A stretch of 64,000 nucleotides of DNA from Nitrobacteraceae bacterium AZCC 2146 (lineage in GTDB: Bacteria > Pseudomonadota > Alphaproteobacteria > Rhizobiales > Xanthobacteraceae), in the NCBI GenBank assembly GCA_036924855.1, contig JBAGRP010000001.1, positions 7,552,001-7,616,000 of the forward strand, written 5' to 3'. The notes below the pieces were generated by a model that did no database searches, was not told the DNA's origin, and saw only the letters and a list, made by a program, of their open reading frames with translations. How positions within the stretch are numbered: position 1 is the stretch's first letter; each line of letters begins with the position of its first letter. Of the stretch, positions 45,194 to 53,609 are shown one piece after another. The position numbers were made by a program, and so were the translations under genes.

Positions 45194-47188
45194 ATGGCTG
45201 AAAGAGACGTATTTGGTCCCTATCTGGAATGGGCCGTTGCTACAAAATTCGCCTATCTGAGCGGAGAGTGGTTTCCGGTGCTCCTTGAGGTGGAGCAATC
45301 GGCTGCCGGCTTCGTCTCCAGAGATTTCCACCCCGATCTCATTCGGGTGCCTTGGATCTATCAGGCCCCACCCCGCGATGAGTTCGACGCGAAGGTTACA
45401 TTCTGGATGGCCATTATGAACCGGTCAGCGCTCTACGCGTTGGTGGAAGGGAAGGGAGCAGAAGGAATAGACGAAAAGCTGAATCCTCTCATTAAATGGA
45501 TTAAGCGCCTTGAGCTTGGCTCGCCGGTCGTGCCGCATTTTCCAGCGCCGAAACCGCTGTCAAATAGGCTTAAGTCACTCTCTACAAGTCCTCCTCGTAC
45601 GGCAATTGTTGCGGTAATCGATGATGGCCTGGCGTTCGCACACGAGCGATTTCGCTTTGCGACCGGGGCGACCCGATTCAAATATTTTTGGAACCAGGAC
45701 GATCCGACGCTCGATCGCGCACCTCCAGACCTTGGGTGGGGGCGGGAACTTCTGGAAAGTGAGCTCAATGCACTATTAATGTCCTGCAACCATTCGGGCC
45801 TCGTCGACGAGGATGAGTTGTATCGAAAGGCCGGGCAGAATCTCGTCGCGAGGCGGGCAAAACATGGGACACATGTGATGGATATTGCCTGCGGGCTCGA
45901 CCCGCAGGACGCGAGCGACAGTTCACCTTATCTCATCGGCGTTCAATTGCCTCACTGGGTGACAACGGAAACGTCGGGTGGGCTGCTGACGCCGATGGTT
46001 TACGCCGCATTGACATATATCCTGAGCCGCGCTGACCAGATCGCGGTAGATGAGAATACGGCGCCGCTGCCGGTGGTCGTTAATCTGAGCTACGGTACAA
46101 TCGCCGGGCCGCACGATGGCACGACGCCGCTCGAGTTCGCGATCGATCAATTGATCGCGGCCCGCCCGACCCCGCTACGCGTCGTGCTTCCCGCCGGCAA
46201 TCACTATCTCGCTCGATGTCATACCCACTTCAAAATGGCCAAGGCTTCGGCGCGGAGAACTTCGATCGAAAGCTTACAATGGCGAGTACAGCCAGACGGC
46301 CAATCGGCCGCATTTATGGAAATTTGGTTACCGGATTCGGTGGCAAAGCAAGCACACCCGCAAGTCGCAGTGCGCATTACGGCCCCGACCGGCGTAACTA
46401 GTCCCTGGATCGAACCCGGTGGCGTTTGGTCATTGCCGACGCTAAGCGGTATCGGTGTGGGATTTCGTGTGCACTACGTCGACTCCGCGGCCGAACGCCC
46501 GTGGATTTTGCTCGCAATGGCGCCAACCGCACACGTCGTTACAGACCCCCTTACAGCGCCTTCCGGGACTTGGCTGGTGGAGTTGAAAAACACCGGGCGT
46601 GCGATCGCGGTCGATGCTTGGGTACAGCGCGGTGACACTCCATTTGGGTACCCGCTGCGTGGGAGGCAATCGCGATTCGTTGATACCAAATATGATCGCT
46701 TCGACCTGGCCGGGCGGCTGGAGGAGAATGACAATCTCGCGACTCCCATTCGCAGAAGGGGCACCGTCAATGCGCTTGCGACCGAACGGCACGCTATCGT
46801 CATTGGCGGATTCCGGCGCAGCGACTATCATCCCAGCAACTATTCGGGTGCCGGGCCAATCGCAACCCGTCCGGACATTTCTCCCTGGCACAGCGGACCG
46901 GATGCCGCAGCTGCGGCGGACGATTCGGTTGCACTGCATGGCGTTCTCGCCGCCGGCACCCGCACTGGTTCAGTTGTCGCAATGAACGGAACGAGCGTAG
47001 CGGCGCCACACGTTACGCGTTTAATTTCGAAATGGATGACCATGGGACTGGCGAGCGACCGCGCGGCCGTGCGGGCCTTCGCTGCAGCTCATGATCCCCA
47101 TCCGCCCCCACACGGATCGATGCTGGAAGAGCGTATCGGCGCCGGTCGAATTGAAGGCCACGAAAAGTTGCGCTGGAAGCGCTGGTGA
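45194..47188 (+). CDS. S8 (subtilisin-family) serine protease with large insert, cytosolic
   Basis: About 664 residues. The catalytic Asp is in VAVIDDGLAFAH near residue 142, His in KHGTHVMDIA near 224, the oxyanion Asn in VLPAGNHY near 335 and Ser in MNGTSVAAPHVTR near 601. The gap from Asn to Ser is about 265 residues where ordinary subtilisins have near 70, so a beta-rich insert of roughly 200 residues (345-565) is present. The first 130 residues have no family match I know. No signal peptide or propeptide-like start. ATG at 45194 is preferred over a GTG three codons earlier. Third gene of the cyclase-PAP2-protease cluster. Confidence 0.88.
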   Translation: MAERDVFGPYLEWAVATKFAYLSGEWFPVLLEVEQSAAGFVSRDFHPDLIRVPWIYQAPPRDEFDAKVTFWMAIMNRSALYALVEGKGAEGIDEKLNPLIKWIKRLELGSPVVPHFPAPKPLSNRLKSLSTSPPRTAIVAVIDDGLAFAHERFRFATGATRFKYFWNQDDPTLDRAPPDLGWGRELLESELNALLMSCNHSGLVDEDELYRKAGQNLVARRAKHGTHVMDIACGLDPQDASDSSPYLIGVQLPHWVTTETSGGLLTPMVYAALTYILSRADQIAVDENTAPLPVVVNLSYGTIAGPHDGTTPLEFAIDQLIAARPTPLRVVLPAGNHYLARCHTHFKMAKASARRTSIESLQWRVQPDGQSAAFMEIWLPDSVAKQAHPQVAVRITAPTGVTSPWIEPGGVWSLPTLSGIGVGFRVHYVDSAAERPWILLAMAPTAHVVTDPLTAPSGTWLVELKNTGRAIAVDAWVQRGDTPFGYPLRGRQSRFVDTKYDRFDLAGRLEENDNLATPIRRRGTVNALATERHAIVIGGFRRSDYHPSNYSGAGPIATRPDISPWHSGPDAAAAADDSVALHGVLAAGTRTGSVVAMNGTSVAAPHVTRLISKWMTMGLASDRAAVRAFAAAHDPHPPPHGSMLEERIGAGRIEGHEKLRWKRW

Positions 47189-47378
47189 TAATTTCCGCTC
47201 GCGTCATCGACTGCATACTGGATCGAATCATCGCGAAGCCTGCGGTTTTACTGACGTCGGCACGAGGGAGGCTGCGCAGCACCGTGGCGAGAATTTGCCA
47301 CCAGTCGCTCACTTCCAAGCACGTTTGCAGCTCGCCGAGATCGATGGTGATGACGGCGCCGGTCGAGGCGCCGCCGAT

Positions 47379-48053
47379 CTAGGTGGGCGGCGCAGGACGA
47401 TCGCGGCATCCATCCAGAAACAGTCTGACCGCAGCCGCGACCCGCTCGCGCAGTTCCTTCTCCGATCTGATGATCTTGCCGCTGAGGACCATGGCTCGCA
47501 CGGGACCGTCGGCGACCGCGTACACGAACTGCTCGGCGATGAAGCTGGCATCCCCTGATCGTATCTGTCCATCGCGCATAGCGTTGGCAAAAATGCCGGC
47601 AATCCGTTCTCGCACGTGAAGGCCAGTCTCATGGTAGGCAAACGCCAGCTGCGGGAATTGATGCGCTTCGGACATCACGAGCCGTTCAAGCGCGATGGCG
47701 GCCGGCGCGAGCGCGCGTTTCGAAAGCTCTAGTCCGAGCTTGACCAAGGTCGCTTCGATCGGGCCGTCGCGATTGGAGTCGGCGACGGCCGGCATGAGAA
47801 GATCATTCGTGCCTTTCTGAATCACCGCCGCATACAATGCCTCCTTGGAGGCAAAGCGGGCATAGAAAGTCTGTTTCGAGATCCGGGCCGTCGCCGCGAT
47901 AAGATCGACGCTGATCGCCTCGAAGCTCGACTCCAGGAAGAGCCCCCTCGCCACCTCGACGATGTGCTCGGTAATGCGCCCGGCTTGTTCCTTTGTCGGC
48001 CGCCCGCTGCTGCGTGGTGCACTTTTCGGCGGCTTGGCCTTGGCAACAGTCAT
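47379..48053 (-). CDS. TetR-family regulator
   Basis: About 224 residues. A basic N-terminus is followed by the helix-turn-helix (GRPTKEQAGRITEHIVEVAR near residue 17, then ARISKQTFYARFASKEALYAA near 60). The ATG at 48053 gives MTVAKAKPPKS; an earlier in-frame start at 48143 is less likely. It is convergent with the S8 protease gene (190-base gap) and divergent from the DUF2147 gene. A copy of the ATCG-TT-CGAT palindrome (site D) lies 71 bases upstream and may be its own or the other TetR protein's operator. Confidence 0.88.
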   Translation of the reverse strand: MTVAKAKPPKSAPRSSGRPTKEQAGRITEHIVEVARGLFLESSFEAISVDLIAATARISKQTFYARFASKEALYAAVIQKGTNDLLMPAVADSNRDGPIEATLVKLGLELSKRALAPAAIALERLVMSEAHQFPQLAFAYHETGLHVRERIAGIFANAMRDGQIRSGDASFIAEQFVYAVADGPVRAMVLSGKIIRSEKELRERVAAAVRLFLDGCRDRPAPPT

Positions 48054-48120
48054 CTTTGCTTTCTCTCTCCGAGTATCTTCTGCGCGTCTCCGGGCCGATT
48101 TTACCACCCAGCCTGCGGCA

Positions 48121-48140
48121 TCGATCGTTCGATTTATCCG
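48121..48140. promoter_or_regulatory. TetR-type palindrome (site D) between tetR and DUF2147 genes
   Basis: Core ATCG-TT-CGAT at 48124-48133, identical to the cores of sites B and C, but the flanking half-site is CGATTTAT instead of CGATAAA. It lies in the divergent gap of the second TetR gene. Confidence 0.45.
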
Positions 48141-48274
48141 CATATAGGCTTGCGGGCGTGCACGGTAGAGTATAAATGGTACGGTATCGTTTGATTAATA
48201 ATTTGGAGGTACGTAGAGCGTGGCAGCCCCGGCCGGGTGCGGCTCCACCGCTTTTCGTGCTTCGAGGACCGGAC

Positions 48275-48856
48275 ATGAGACAGATGACGTTGGTTTCCCG
48301 AATGATTGTGCGCGCCGTTGTCGCGGTGTGCCAGATGGCTCTCGTCTGCCCCGGCACCGCGGCAAGCCCAGCCGACCCTAGCGGCACCTGGCTCACGGAA
48401 GATGGCCGCGCCCGTATCCGGGTCGAGCGCTGCGGGGGGAAGCTTGAGCATATCTGCGGCTATGTCGTCTGGATGACGGATCCCATTGATGCGAATGGAC
48501 AACCGCCCAGGGACCAGAACAATCCTGATCTTACGAAGCGGTCCCGACCTGTTCTGGGTCACCAACTGATCCTGGGTCTGAAGCTAAGCCCGGCGGGGCG
48601 CTTTGAGGGCCAGATCTACAACGCGGAGAACGGCAAGTCTTACGAGATCTCGCTGTGGCGTGAGGCGATGGACTTAAAGGTCAAGGGCTGCATGCTGTCG
48701 ATTTTCTGCGCCACGCAGACCTGGACTCAAACCATGAATGCCCTGCCCGGACAGTTGGTGGGGATGACAGGGGACCCGAACGGCCCCAAGGCGGACAAGG
48801 AGTGGGCGCAGGCGGCCCAGGCGAAGCCACCGACGGCGACAAGAGCCGCCAAATAG
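48275..48856 (+). CDS. DUF2147-family exported protein
   Basis: 193 residues from the ATG at 48275. An N-terminal signal peptide (IVRAVVAVCQMALVCPGTAA) precedes the DUF2147 domain: PSGTWLTEDGRARIRVERCG, LEHICGYVVWM, then GRFEGQIYNAENGKSYEISL and GCMLSIFCATQTWT. The family is periplasmic and of unknown function, with a lipocalin-like barrel suspected. An earlier in-frame ATG at 48176 would add 33 residues in front of the signal peptide and is rejected. Confidence 0.82.
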   Translation: MRQMTLVSRMIVRAVVAVCQMALVCPGTAASPADPSGTWLTEDGRARIRVERCGGKLEHICGYVVWMTDPIDANGQPPRDQNNPDLTKRSRPVLGHQLILGLKLSPAGRFEGQIYNAENGKSYEISLWREAMDLKVKGCMLSIFCATQTWTQTMNALPGQLVGMTGDPNGPKADKEWAQAAQAKPPTATRAAK

Positions 48857-48941
48857 CCGCTGCAGAGCTTCCGATTTCGCGGCGCATCAGTCTGATCACC
48901 CTCACTAACGTTTTCCCAAAATATCTGAACTGGAGTTTGAG

Positions 48942-49604
48942 ATGTACACACTCTCGCGGGTGGAGCGTCTGGCAGTGCTGGCGCTTTGCGCGGCCTTGAC
49001 GGGATGCGCAAGCGTGGCGCCAGTCCCCTATTCGGATGTCGCTTCGTCGTCCTACCTGGCACCGAATCCATCCGACACATCAGGACGTATTCCGTATCGC
49101 TACTCCACCACAGTGGACTGGCGCTCCTACAACAAGATCATCATCGAACCGATCGTGATCTACCGGGGAGCAGATCAACAGTTCGGCGACATGTCCGAAG
49201 CAGACAAGACATCGCTCGCGAGCTACATGCAGACGCGGTTTGCGGAGAAGCTGAGCAGCCGCTTCACGCTCGCTAATCAGCGCGCGCCAAACACACTGCG
49301 TGTGAGGCTGACGCTGACGGGCGCGGCAATCACCACGCCGGTGCTCGGCACCATGTCGCGGTTCGACATCGGGGGTCTCGTCTACAACGGAGTGCAGGCC
49401 GCCCGTGATGGCGAAGGATCGATGACGGGATCGGTTATATACGCCGTCGAGATATTCGATGCCGCGACTTCCCGCCTGCTCAGCGCGTTCGTCAGCAAGC
49501 AATATCCGTCTCCGACCAACATCAAGGCGACCGTCGGACCGCTGGCCGCGGCAGAGGCCGGGATCGACAAGGGCGCGGATGCGCTGATCGCACAATTGAG
49601 ATGA
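48942..49604 (+). CDS. DUF3313-like lipoprotein
   Basis: 220 residues. The signal peptide ends in a lipobox LTGCAS (Cys near residue 22), so it is a lipoprotein. The mature part has YNKIIIEPIVIYRG, the NTLRVRLTLTGAAI segment and a C-terminus rich in AAAEAGIDKGADAL, the pattern of DUF3313. The function is unknown; such proteins are probably anchored in the outer membrane. A decayed second copy lies at 50826-51183 beyond a porin gene, showing a local duplication. The C-terminal 60 codons are nearly identical in the two copies. Confidence 0.78.
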   Translation: MYTLSRVERLAVLALCAALTGCASVAPVPYSDVASSSYLAPNPSDTSGRIPYRYSTTVDWRSYNKIIIEPIVIYRGADQQFGDMSEADKTSLASYMQTRFAEKLSSRFTLANQRAPNTLRVRLTLTGAAITTPVLGTMSRFDIGGLVYNGVQAARDGEGSMTGSVIYAVEIFDAATSRLLSAFVSKQYPSPTNIKATVGPLAAAEAGIDKGADALIAQLR

Positions 49605-50014
49605 TGCCGCGTCGTATCGGCTTCGTCCCTTTCGCTTAGTCGGAACGGCGCTGAAAGGGGTGGCGGCTTCATTCGTTACCAACAAGCCGTCAGGCCTCAG
49701 TGCTGCGGTCGGGCGCGCATTGGCGGAACCTGCCGGAGCGCTACGGTCGTTGGAAGACGGTCCACAAACGCTTCAGCTGCTGGGCCGATGGCGGCGTATG
49801 GGAACGCGTCTTTGCCGCGGCAGTTCGTCCAAGCGGACATCGCCTGTTGCCGAAAACTAGCGCGGGCCCACCTTTTCCAGAATTTTCCAGAATTAGGTCC
49901 ACCCCGAACGACGACACGCCAATGACCAAGAGCGGGCTCGCAGCCAGGCTCTTGGTCTCATCATGGCTCGGTGCAGATCAATAGCGATCGGCCGTGGACG
50001 CCGGCTTGAACAGG
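49605..50014. other. Intergenic region holding an IS5-type fragment
   Basis: About 410 bases between the lipoprotein gene and the porin gene. Apart from the transposase fragment at 49700-49820 I see no gene; the rest carries short open frames without family resemblance. The porin terminator should lie in the right part but no strong hairpin was noted. Confidence 0.4.
49700..49820 (+). mobile_element. Fragment of an IS5-family transposase
   Basis: The frame reads LRSGAHWRNLPERYGRWKTV, then HKRFSCWADGGVWERVF, which is the N-terminal DUF4096-type region of IS5-family transposases. Only about 40 codons remain, without a start, catalytic part or inverted repeats. An inactive relic. Confidence 0.7.
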
Positions 50015-50680
50015 TCAGAAATGATAGTTCACGCCGACGGTGATTGTTTGGAATTTCTGGTCCCGATCTGGCAAATTATCCTTTTTGAGATCCTTGTAGA
50101 GATCCGTGTAGAGATATTCGATCTTGGCGGACCAATTCGATTGAAAAGCCCATTCAACGCCGCCGCCTGCGGTCCAGCCAATTCGCAGCTTGTCGACCCC
50201 TGCGTCTTTCACCTGGCCGAAAGCCATGCCACCGGTTCCGTAGACGAGCAAATGTGAGTCCAGGAGCGTGAAGCCTGCTCGACCGCGACCGGTCCCGTAG
50301 AAAGGCATACTCACCTCGTTCAAGCCATTGTGGCTCGTCTTGATACCCGAGGCCATGAAATCGTTTTCGATGCCGACGACGAACCGCGGCGACACTTGAT
50401 AGTTATAGCCAAGCTGAATGCCGCCAACCGCCCCGTCGGCCCGACCGCCGTTCGTTCCCAGATAACTGTTAAAGGCGTCGGTGCCGCTGAAACCGCCGCC
50501 CACATTGGCGCCGGCGTAAAAGCCGGTCCAGGAAAAGGCCGGCTGCAGCGACGGCGCATAGACCGGCGCAACCTTACGGTACGGAAGATCCGCCGCATGC
50601 GCGGCGCCCGCGGTGAGGGCGACGGCCAGGACCAAAGCAGAAATCGTCTTCCGGTTATTCATCGAATTTTCGAGGGTCAT
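50015..50680 (-). CDS. Omp25/Omp31-like outer membrane beta-barrel protein
   Basis: About 221 residues. A signal peptide (KTISALVLAVALTAGAAHA) is followed by ADLPYRK, the hallmark of alphaproteobacterial Omp25/31 proteins, then FSWTGFYAGANVGGGFS and a repeated beta-strand pattern ending in TVGVNYHF with terminal Phe, as outer-membrane barrels require. The ATG at 50680 has GGGAG about ten bases upstream; a second ATG at 50662 (MNNRKTIS) is possible. It is oriented against the flanking DUF3313 copies, so it seems to have been inserted or retained within the duplicated segment. Confidence 0.9.
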   Translation of the reverse strand: MTLENSMNNRKTISALVLAVALTAGAAHAADLPYRKVAPVYAPSLQPAFSWTGFYAGANVGGGFSGTDAFNSYLGTNGGRADGAVGGIQLGYNYQVSPRFVVGIENDFMASGIKTSHNGLNEVSMPFYGTGRGRAGFTLLDSHLLVYGTGGMAFGQVKDAGVDKLRIGWTAGGGVEWAFQSNWSAKIEYLYTDLYKDLKKDNLPDRDQKFQTITVGVNYHF

Positions 50681-50825
50681 GGCCCCTGATCTCCCATTTT
50701 GTGATCCAACGTGGCCCGAAAATGGCCCTCGGCCATTAATCAAACTACATCGTACTATTAAGCTCTGCCGCCTGAGACTGCAAGCCGAAATGCAAAGCAT
50801 CGGATGGTCAAAGCGCGACTCGGGC

Positions 50826-51183
50826 GGAGGTCGCTTCGTCGTCCCATCTGGCGCCGAATCCGTCCGATACATCCGGACGGATTCCGTTCCCAAGCGGACA
50901 AGACATCGCTCGCTAATCAGCGCGCGCCAAACACACTGCGCGTGAGGCCGACGGGCGCGGTCTATAATGCGTGCAAGGCGCTCGCGACGGGGAGGGAACG
51001 ATGACAGGCTCGGTGATCTATGCCGTCGAGATATTCGATGCCGCGACTTCCCGCCTGCTCAGCGCGTTCGTCAGCAAGCAATATCCGAACCCATACAACA
51101 TCAAGGCCAGCGTGGGACCGCTGGCCGCGGCAGAGGCCGGGATCGATAAGGGCGCGGATGCGCTAATGGCGCACATGCGATAA
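50826..51183 (+). pseudogene. Decayed duplicate of the DUF3313-like lipoprotein gene
   Basis: DNA here follows 49035-49604 with deletions. It begins with the GTCGCTTCGTCGTC stretch, skips about 100 bases, and resumes at GGACAAGACATCGCTCGC. It then lacks the 50 or so bases between two CGCTCGC repeats of the original and ends with a nearly identical C-terminal part (51001-51183, AVEIFDAATSRLLSAFVSKQ). The deletion between short direct repeats explains the internal loss. No signal peptide or lipobox remains, so it is a pseudogene. Confidence 0.85.
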
Positions 51184-51398
51184 TTGCCGAACATTTCAAA
51201 CAGGTGGCTGAGTTTGGATAGCGGGTTGCCCAGAAATTCAAAGGCATGCCGAATCTTTGAGCGCATCACAGGAGCGTCTTGCGGGCTATCGTAGGGGGTG
51301 AGCGAGGCCGAAACCCGCCGTTGGAATTGGCAGCTCTCGTTCCTGCAGGCGACAAAGCCATCTATTCTGCAATGATGTGAGAAGACAAGGATTCGGAC

Positions 51399-52379
51399 AT
51401 GGGCGAGTTGCTAGAAGCGGCGAGGGTTTCTCAAGCCAGCCTGCCGGTGATTGATATCGGCGGCCTGTCTTCGGGTAAACTGGCCGACCGCGAAGCTGTC
51501 GGCGCCCAACTGCGCGCGGCCTGTCTTGCCAGCGGGTTTTTCTACATCAGCAATCACGGCGTTCCGGAAGACTGTGTGGCCGACGTGTTCTCCGAGGCGG
51601 CGGCCTTCTTTGCTCTTCCGCCCGATCGGAAGGCAGAAGTCGACAAGTCGCGCTCCAAGGCCAATCGTGGCTATGAACCGCTGCAAGGGCAAACCCTGGA
51701 GCCGGGTGCGCCGCCCGACCTCAAGGAAGGCTATTACATTGGCCCCGAGCACGCCGCGGACGATCCGCGCGTGATCGCCGGCATGTTCAATCACGGTGCC
51801 AATCAATGGCCGGCCGCACGACCGCGCTTCAAGCCGGTGATGCAGTCCTATCTCGATATCATGCTGGAGTTGTCCGCCCGAATGATGGGTGGGATCGCGC
51901 TCTCGCTCAATCTGCCGGAAGACTACTTCGCAAGCTATTGCGAGGACGCCATGGCGACCGTGCGGCTTTTGCACTACCCGCCGCGATCGGCGCGAACCAG
52001 TCCGGCTCAAAAGGGCGCGGGCGCGCACACCGATTTCGGTGGCCTGACGCTGCTGCGCCAGGGCGACATCGGCGGCCTGCAGGTGTGGGATCAGCAATCC
52101 AGCGGCTGGATTCACGCGGATCCCTTACCGGGGACCTTCGTGGTCAACCTCGGCGATATGATTGCCCGTTGGACCAACGACCGCTATCGCTCGACGCTTC
52201 ACCGCGTCGTCAACGAGTCAGGAAATGAGCGTTACTCCGTGCCGTTCTTCTACACCGGCAACTATGCGCACAAGGTGGAATGCATCCCGACCTGCCTCGC
52301 GCCTGGCGAGCAGCCAAAATACCCGCCGACCACGGTGGAGCAGCACATGCGCGCGATGTATCAGCGAACCTACAAGTAG
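51399..52379 (+). CDS. 2-oxoglutarate/Fe(II)-dependent oxygenase (isopenicillin N synthase family)
   Basis: 326 residues. The N-terminal DIOX_N part (LPVIDIGGLSSGK, then GFFYISNHGVP) and the C-terminal jelly-roll are both complete. The iron ligands are His and Asp in GAHTDFGGLTLL near residue 211 and His in YRSTLHRVVN near 268, with the oxoglutarate-binding Arg in ERYSVPFF near 278. It would hydroxylate or desaturate a small molecule. It is followed after 45 bases by an alpha/beta hydrolase in the same direction, so a two-step modification is possible. Confidence 0.92.
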   Translation: MGELLEAARVSQASLPVIDIGGLSSGKLADREAVGAQLRAACLASGFFYISNHGVPEDCVADVFSEAAAFFALPPDRKAEVDKSRSKANRGYEPLQGQTLEPGAPPDLKEGYYIGPEHAADDPRVIAGMFNHGANQWPAARPRFKPVMQSYLDIMLELSARMMGGIALSLNLPEDYFASYCEDAMATVRLLHYPPRSARTSPAQKGAGAHTDFGGLTLLRQGDIGGLQVWDQQSSGWIHADPLPGTFVVNLGDMIARWTNDRYRSTLHRVVNESGNERYSVPFFYTGNYAHKVECIPTCLAPGEQPKYPPTTVEQHMRAMYQRTYK

Positions 52380-52424
52380 TGCGTCTGAATATCGACGTCG
52401 ATTGCTTCAACCCAGAGTCCGTCC

Positions 52425-53192
52425 ATGGCCGACGCCTTATCCACGCGTTACACCTTCATTCTGATCCATGGCGCGTGGCAGGGTGCGTGGGCCTGGGACA
52501 CCATCGTTCCGCGCCTGCGGGCGGCCGGCCATGAGGCGATCGCCGTCGATCTGCCGGGCGATGGCCACGACGCCACACCACCCGGGCAAGTCAATCTCGC
52601 GCTTTATGCCGACGGGGTTGCCGCCCTGATCGATGGCGTTTCCGGTCCGGTCGTCATGGTCGGCCACAGTATGGGCGGAATCACCGCCTCGCAGGCCAGC
52701 GAATTGCGGCCGGAGCGGATCGCGCTGGCGATCTATCTCTGCGCCTTCATGTTGCCCGACGCGATGTCGGTGCTGGAATTCTACGAAAAGTATCTCGAAT
52801 CCTGGATGCGTGGCGCCCACGCGCGCGTGACCTACGATCCCGCCGGGCCGACTTCGATGATCGATCCGGTATCCGCAGTTGATGTGTTTTACCACATGTC
52901 GGATCGCACCGTGGCACGGGCAGCGGCCAGTCGATTGACGCCGCAGCCGGAAGGTGCACGGCGATCAAAACTCCAGCTTTCGGCTAGCAAATATGGTACG
53001 GTGCCGCGCGTCTATATCGAGGCGCGAGAAGACCGTTCGGTTCATCTCCCGCTGCAACGCAAGATGCAGGAGATCGCGCAATGCCAGGCCGTGTACGGTC
53101 TCAATAGCGATCACGCGCCGCAACTCTCCGATCCCGACCGCTTGGTCGAGCTGTTTCTGGAAGCAGTAGGCGACCATGCGCGAGCGTTGTGA
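52425..53192 (+). CDS. Alpha/beta-hydrolase (salicylate/methyl-ester esterase-like)
   Basis: 255 residues. YTFILIHGAWQGAWAWDTIV near residue 9 forms the oxyanion hole, the nucleophile Ser is in VVMVGHSMGGITASQ near 84, and the catalytic His is in LNSDHAPQLSDP near 228. This pattern is that of the plant SABP2/EstC-like esterases that hydrolyse small methyl esters and related compounds. It is in line with the 2-oxoglutarate oxygenase; substrate unknown. Confidence 0.88.
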   Translation: MADALSTRYTFILIHGAWQGAWAWDTIVPRLRAAGHEAIAVDLPGDGHDATPPGQVNLALYADGVAALIDGVSGPVVMVGHSMGGITASQASELRPERIALAIYLCAFMLPDAMSVLEFYEKYLESWMRGAHARVTYDPAGPTSMIDPVSAVDVFYHMSDRTVARAAASRLTPQPEGARRSKLQLSASKYGTVPRVYIEAREDRSVHLPLQRKMQEIAQCQAVYGLNSDHAPQLSDPDRLVELFLEAVGDHARAL

Positions 53193-53609
53193 CCCTCGTC
53201 ATTGCGAGGAGCACTTGCGACGAAGCAATCCAGTCTGTGCTTGCGGCTTCTGGATTGCGAATATTGACGATGTCGAACCGCGCGATTCAGCTGCCTGGGT
53301 GAAGGGTTCGAATCGCTTCGTGCCACTCGCTGCGGTGGCGACTGCCAGCAACCCATTGCGCTATGCGTTTAATGAAGCAGCTCAGGCCGCGACCCAGTTC
53401 GCGCCGGCAAGCCGGCATGATGGTCCCTCACTGGCGGAAGGCGAGGCGCCCGGGCTGGAGGCCTTTTACAGCCCGGCGCAATCGACCTAAGCTTATGGCG
53501 TTCATGCCGCGATTGCGGCGCGATCAAATTCCATCACGTGCCGCTATCGCCGAGCATGATCAGCAGCGCGTTGGAGCAGATCGGTCACTGATATCAGAGC
53601 CCGCGATCA
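53193..53609. other. Intergenic region with a repeat element
   Basis: About 420 bases between two convergent genes. The first part holds the palindromic repeat at 53197-53258. An open frame ends at 53490, but I cannot place its product in any family. The rest shows no hairpin or gene I can support. Confidence 0.4.
53197..53258. repeat. Bradyrhizobium-type intergenic palindromic repeat (partial)
   Basis: Begins CGTCATTGCGAGGAGC and continues CGACGAAGCAATCCAG, with the inverted partner TCTGGATTGC at the end. This pattern is common between genes in Bradyrhizobium-like genomes, where the full unit ends in the reverse complement CGCAATGACG. Here the right end is missing. Recognised from memory, not by search. 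Confidence 0.6.

Noticed and set aside
53363..53490. Coding sequence after the repeat element
   Set aside because: The frame has no start with a ribosome site, and I cannot place its product in any family.
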